Shown here: piece by piece, positions 5,432 to 9,329 of the stretch
Layout: every line of letters begins with the position of its first letter
How positions within the stretch are numbered: position 1 is the first letter of the stretch
DNA from: an uncultured Bacteroidota bacterium
Lineage (GTDB): Bacteria > Bacteroidota > Bacteroidia > UKL13-3
Assembly: GCA_903888395.1 (NCBI GenBank)
Contig: CAISTO010000446.1
Location: 1 to 9,329 of the forward strand
Length of the DNA stretch: 9,329 nucleotides
Direction: 5' to 3'
Translations under genes and position numbers: made by a program
The notes under the pieces: model-generated
Told to the model about the DNA's origin: nothing
Seen by the model: only the letters and a program-made list of their open reading frames with translations
The model's database searches: none

Positions 5432-6856
5432 TTAGTTGCAAGTTTGTAAAGGATTTTGAGAAAACCCAATGGTTACTTCTGTTTGTGGATATGAAAATAT
5501 AAGTCCATTGCAGTTAAACGCAGCGTTTCTCATGGTATTTGGTGTTTGGATTTCTCCATTTGCACCAATGCGTTTAAAAGTTTGAATTCTATCGCCTTCT
5601 AATAAAAACTCTCTGCGTCTTTCCTCTCTTACTCTAAATTTAATTACTTCTGCTAATTCAGAACCAGACAATATTTTAGCAGTAGCGTTGCTATAAGAAC
5701 GAGTGATTATTTTATTTACATCGGTAGCAGCAGTTGAAAGGTTTTGGTTAGTAATTGCCAGTGCTTCTGCACGCATTAAATACATATCAGTTAACAATAA
5801 ATAAGGCACATCAAAATAGTCGTAATTATATTTAGCGGAACCATAAACTTCATCTGGTTTTCCTTTATTAATTACTTTTATTAAGTTAATGCGTTTATCA
5901 GTGGTATCTTGAATCATGTAATTATATGCCAATGAAGAAATTTGCATATTGGGAATTGCAACATTGTCACTTCTATAATTTCCTGTATATCCTGAAGCTC
6001 TATTATCGCCAGTTCCGGTACTAACAAATTGGAACAAATATTCTTTATTAAAACTTTTGTTGTCAAAATGATTCAAACTATCGCTTAATACTAAGTTGGT
6101 ATTGCTTAGCAAATCATTTAAAACATCAATTGCTTTTTGATATTGGTTACTTTGAAAATACACTTTAGCAAGCAAAGCTTTGGCAGCATTTTTATCGGCA
6201 TGAGCTTTTTTTACGGTATTTAATGGATGAGCAATGGGTAATAAAGCAATGGCATCTAATAAATCATTTTCAATTGCTTCATAAGTTCCATTAATGGTAC
6301 TTCTTAAAACAGGCGCAATGGTTACAATTTTTCTAATTGGAATTCCTAATTGAGCACCATTTGCATCTACTAATGGTGAAGTTCCTTTTGGATGTGCATA
6401 TAATTTTGCTATTTCAAAATGTGACAATGCACGAATAAACTTAATTTCACCTTCTAAAATACTTTTATTAAAGAAAGAGTCATTGTCGTATTTTTGAATA
6501 TAATCTAAGCAAGTATTTGCACGGAAAACACAACGATAAATACCTTTAAAATTATCGTTTGAAGAACTATTAAAAGGAATTACTCCTCTTGTATACATTT
6601 CTTTTCTATCACCATTTATATTGAAATCAGCTAATTCATCACCTAACAAATCGTTATAAATTTGTGCTGTACCATTTAATCTATTTGCCAAAGCATCGTA
6701 AGTAGAATTTACTATTCTTACTACATCTTGTCCACTTGTTACTGCTTCATCTTCCAATAATAATCCTTCAGGTTTAATTTCCGTCCAACTAGTACAAGAA
6801 CTAAATCCTATTATCAATAAGCTTACTATAATTGTTATTTTATTTATTTTTTTCAT
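5432..6856 (-). CDS. SusD/RagB-family nutrient-binding outer-membrane lipoprotein
   Basis: A 474-residue lipoprotein, close to the family's usual 450-600. SusD proteins form the surface lid of SusC transporters and bind the substrate before import. The lipobox GFSSC places the acylated Cys at 21. Family marks in order are the N-terminal helix region VVRIVNSTYDALANRL (about 45-60), EGEIKFIRALSHFEIAKLYA (135-154), the TPR-like segment AAKALLAKVYFQSNQYQKAI (about 224-243), VPYLLLTDMYLMRAEAL (350-366), VREERRREFLLEGDRIQTFKR (409-429), and an end resembling the usual YPxP...QNP tail (FSYPQTE...FSQNPLQ). The frame could begin at TTG 6862. I chose ATG 6856 because the Shine-Dalgarno at 6866-6873 is nine nt from it and only three nt from the TTG. 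The gene follows susC directly and the two are surely co-transcribed. The ligand is unknown. Confidence 0.95.
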   Translation of the reverse strand: MKKINKITIIVSLLIIGFSSCTSWTEIKPEGLLLEDEAVTSGQDVVRIVNSTYDALANRLNGTAQIYNDLLGDELADFNINGDRKEMYTRGVIPFNSSSNDNFKGIYRCVFRANTCLDYIQKYDNDSFFNKSILEGEIKFIRALSHFEIAKLYAHPKGTSPLVDANGAQLGIPIRKIVTIAPVLRSTINGTYEAIENDLLDAIALLPIAHPLNTVKKAHADKNAAKALLAKVYFQSNQYQKAIDVLNDLLSNTNLVLSDSLNHFDNKSFNKEYLFQFVSTGTGDNRASGYTGNYRSDNVAIPNMQISSLAYNYMIQDTTDKRINLIKVINKGKPDEVYGSAKYNYDYFDVPYLLLTDMYLMRAEALAITNQNLSTAATDVNKIITRSYSNATAKILSGSELAEVIKFRVREERRREFLLEGDRIQTFKRIGANGEIQTPNTMRNAAFNCNGLIFSYPQTEVTIGFSQNPLQTCN

Positions 6857-6865
6857 TTTCAATTT

Positions 6866-6873
6866 CCTCCTTT
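6866..6873 (-). promoter_or_regulatory. Ribosome binding site of the susD-like gene
   Basis: The minus strand reads AAAGGAGG, a near-perfect Shine-Dalgarno, nine nt before ATG 6856 and just after the susC stop. It decides the start in favour of ATG 6856 over TTG 6862. Confidence 0.8.
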
Positions 6874-6875
6874 AA

Positions 6876-9329
6876 TTAAAATCCAACATTTATTTGAAAC
6901 GAATAAGTACGTTCTTGTGGTGGAGTTAAATAAGTAATATTAGGACTCATGTTTCTATCTGTTGCATTTTCAAAATCACGAGCAATTTCAGGATCTAAAC
7001 CTGAATATTTTGTTAAAGTAAAAATATTTGTAGCAATAATTGCTAGGCGAACAGAACGAACTTTCTTTAATTTTTTTAATGCATTAGGTTGTAAATTATA
7101 AGCCAATGTTATGTTGCGTAATCTTGCGAAAGTTGCATCATGTAAAAACTGTGTGGTGTTAATCCAAACTGTATTTGAACCATAGTTTGCTTCATTTAAA
7201 GTTAAACGAGCATATTGTGCATTATCGCCAGGTTTTTGCCATCTGTCAAACAAATCAGTTCTCATATTCCAATCGGTTACAACTCCTAATTGGCGTTTTG
7301 CCGATGATTCGTAAATATTTCCACCAAGTACAAAGTTTACCAATACACTTAAGTCAAAACCTTTATATGAAAAAGTATTGGTCATACCACCCGAAGCATC
7401 AGGTAAAACACTGCCAACTCCCATTCTATTTGCAATATCCCATTTACTGGTTGCGTTTCCGTTTACGTCTAAATAAACTGGCAAACCTGTTTGTTGGTCA
7501 ATATGGCTAAATCGTACTAGGTAATTTGTTCCAATTGGGCTACCAATAATTGGTCTGGTATCATTTGTTCCACCGCCTACTGCATCTTGCGAATAAGCAC
7601 CAATGTCATCAATTGAATTCCAAATTTTGGTGATATTGAAATTGGTATTCCATTTGAATTTACCTGTTAAATTTCTTGTTTTAATTCCAAATTCTAAACC
7701 TCTATTGGTAATTTTACCAACGTTTGCAGTATAATTATCCATACCAGTAGAAGGTGAAATAGCTAAACCTTCAATAATTACATCTGAAACTCTTCTATCA
7801 AAATAATCAATAGTAGTAAAAATTCTATCATTAAATAAACCTAATTCTACACCTGCATCCCAAATAAATGAAGTTTCCCAACGTAAGTCTGGATTAGCAG
7901 CTTGGGTTGGATAAGTTATTGGTAAGCCATTATAATTTCCATTGGTATTATAGGTTAAAAAACGAGCATTTCCATTGATATTTGAATTTCCACTTCTACC
8001 AGCACTTGCACGCAATTTTAAGTATGAAATGGATTTACTGTTTCTTAAAAAATTTTCTTCACTTAAAACCCAACCTGCCGAAACAGCTGGCATAAATGCA
8101 ACCCTATTGTTTTCACCAAAGCGCGATGACCAATCAGCACGTAAAATTATTTGTGCAAAATATTTTTCTTTGAATGAATAATTTATTCTACTAAAATAAC
8201 TCAAAAATGCCCAAGCATTTCCTGGGGCAACTTGGTCTTGGTATAAACTATCAGGTGTTTTATCGTAAAAAGTACCTGTGGTTTTTTCTGTTCTTTGGGT
8301 AACTACTGATGCTGTAGATTTTTGAAATTCATTTCCTAACATAAAACTAAATTTATTATTATCATTTGGATTATAGTTGTAAGTTCCAGTAATAAAATAG
8401 TTTAAGTTTTTGGTAGTGGTACCCACTCTATAAGCATTTCCACCAATGGAGTCAGCAATGTTTAATAATTTTGTACTGTTAAATTGGTCATCATACAATT
8501 GCATATAATCGTAACCACCTTGTCCTCTAAAATATAAATTTTTTATAGGGTTATAATCAATTGCTATGTTATTGATTGCTCTTGTTTCGCCTACTCTCCA
8601 AATTTTTTGCTCTTGCGCAATTAAAGGATTATCACCATTTCTAAAATAAGTACTATCGCCATTTGCACCGCCTACTCTGGTTGGGTAAATAGGTAAAGCT
8701 GTACTCATAGCCGCGCCTAATCCACCAGCCCAAGCACTGTTTACTCTATAATTATTTCCTTGCGATAAACTTGAATTGGTTGATATTTTTAATTTCTTAG
8801 AAATATTAAAATCTAAATTCAAACGACCTGCTAACCTATTATAACTATTTCCGACCAAATAACTTTCGTTATTGCTATAAGAAACACCTGCATAATAATT
8901 TAATTTTTTATATGCATCGCTAATCGACAAATCATAGTTTTGTTTAATTCCAACTCTAGTAGATAATTTTACCCAATCAGTATTATTTTGACTTGCTTTG
9001 TTATAAGCTGCCGCTCTTGCCGCTGCCGATGATTGAGAAGAAGAATAGCCAGGTAACCAAACATGTCCGGTTCCACCATCATTTTCCCAAGCTTCTTGGC
9101 GTAATTGTAAATACTGTTGTGTATTTAACATATTAGGCAAAGCTGTAGGTTGTGAAGTTCCAAATGTACTTGTAAAATTTATTGATGGCGATTTATTCAA
9201 ACCTTTTTTACCACGTTTGGTGGTAATTAATATAACACCGTTTGCACCTCTTGAGCCATAAATTGCACTGGCACCGGCATCTTTTAAAACGTCAATTGTT
9301 TCAATATCATTTGGGTTAATAGAAGCCAG
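6876..9329 (-). CDS. SusC/RagA-family TonB-dependent outer-membrane transporter, 5'-truncated by window edge
   Basis: The frame is open from 9329 down to the stop at 6876, giving 817 visible residues. SusC-type proteins are 22-strand TonB-dependent barrels that import nutrients with their SusD partner. They normally have about 1000 residues, so the signal peptide, any carboxypeptidase-like N-terminal domain, the TonB box and part of the plug lie beyond the window. The first visible residues carry the SusC/RagA plug signature: DIETIDVLKDAGASAIYGSR (8-27), then GANGVILITTKRGKKG. The barrel follows with the usual late segments SGGMTNTFSYKGFDLSVLVNF, FARLRNITLAYNL and TNIFTLTKYSGLDPE. The C-terminus ends TYSFQINVGF with a terminal Phe for barrel assembly. 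A TTG at 9200 could be mistaken for a start, but the signature upstream is in the same frame. The gap to susD is about 19 nt. No glycan enzyme lies nearby, so the substrate is not assigned. Confidence 0.95.
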   Translation of the reverse strand: MASINPNDIETIDVLKDAGASAIYGSRGANGVILITTKRGKKGLNKSPSINFTSTFGTSQPTALPNMLNTQQYLQLRQEAWENDGGTGHVWLPGYSSSQSSAAARAAAYNKASQNNTDWVKLSTRVGIKQNYDLSISDAYKKLNYYAGVSYSNNESYLVGNSYNRLAGRLNLDFNISKKLKISTNSSLSQGNNYRVNSAWAGGLGAAMSTALPIYPTRVGGANGDSTYFRNGDNPLIAQEQKIWRVGETRAINNIAIDYNPIKNLYFRGQGGYDYMQLYDDQFNSTKLLNIADSIGGNAYRVGTTTKNLNYFITGTYNYNPNDNNKFSFMLGNEFQKSTASVVTQRTEKTTGTFYDKTPDSLYQDQVAPGNAWAFLSYFSRINYSFKEKYFAQIILRADWSSRFGENNRVAFMPAVSAGWVLSEENFLRNSKSISYLKLRASAGRSGNSNINGNARFLTYNTNGNYNGLPITYPTQAANPDLRWETSFIWDAGVELGLFNDRIFTTIDYFDRRVSDVIIEGLAISPSTGMDNYTANVGKITNRGLEFGIKTRNLTGKFKWNTNFNITKIWNSIDDIGAYSQDAVGGGTNDTRPIIGSPIGTNYLVRFSHIDQQTGLPVYLDVNGNATSKWDIANRMGVGSVLPDASGGMTNTFSYKGFDLSVLVNFVLGGNIYESSAKRQLGVVTDWNMRTDLFDRWQKPGDNAQYARLTLNEANYGSNTVWINTTQFLHDATFARLRNITLAYNLQPNALKKLKKVRSVRLAIIATNIFTLTKYSGLDPEIARDFENATDRNMSPNITYLTPPQERTYSFQINVGF

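Noticed and set aside
7175..8181. Plus-strand open frames at 7175-7510 and 7975-8181
   Set aside because: Both are shadows of the susC-like gene on the other strand, which has strong family matches throughout.
9198..9200. TTG as start of the susC-like protein
   Set aside because: The same frame continues upstream to the window edge and holds the conserved SusC/RagA plug signature.

Overview
The window looks like chromosomal DNA of a member of the Bacteroidota. It is AT-rich. It carries a SusC/SusD outer-membrane nutrient-uptake pair, a fused alpha/beta 2-oxoacid dehydrogenase E1, a DUF1573 protein, and secreted proteins whose signal peptides end just before a Gln. Most starts have A-rich leaders instead of Shine-Dalgarno sequences. 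The exact genus cannot be told from this sequence.

Layout: (1) 1-1487, minus strand: the first 495 codons of a fused thiamine-diphosphate-dependent E1 dehydrogenase, cut by the window edge just as its beta domain begins. (2) 1488-1662: a divergent intergenic region with six 7-bp tandem repeats and a possible promoter. (3) 1663-2043, plus strand: a small secreted DUF1573 protein. (4) 2031-2102: two adjoining hairpins where transcription converges. (5) 2097-3197, minus strand: a POTRA-less BamA/TamA-like outer-membrane barrel. (6) 3311-3943, minus strand: a membrane PAP2 phosphatase. (7) 3959-3992: a strong terminator. (8) 4016-9329, minus strand: a four-gene Sus-type operon in the order susC-like (5' end outside the window), susD-like, a small lipoprotein, and a 287-residue secreted protein.

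The susC-susD-lipoprotein-secreted protein unit is tightly packed (gaps of about 13 to 21 nt) and ends in the terminator at 3959-3992. SusC is the TonB-dependent transporter barrel and SusD its surface-exposed lipoprotein lid. The two downstream proteins sit where SusE/SusF-like or DUF-type surface ligand-binding proteins usually lie. No glycoside hydrolase, protease, sigma/anti-sigma pair or regulator is visible, so the substrate cannot be assigned. PAP2 and the barrel protein may form a separate envelope unit. No RNA genes, CRISPR arrays, insertion sequences or phage genes were seen. No stretch longer than about 180 bases lacks a gene. I do not see a clearly new system. The best leads are the swapped ThDP-motif residues in the E1 enzyme, the uncharacterised terminal gene of the Sus operon, and the terminator that overlaps the longest PAP2 reading frame.
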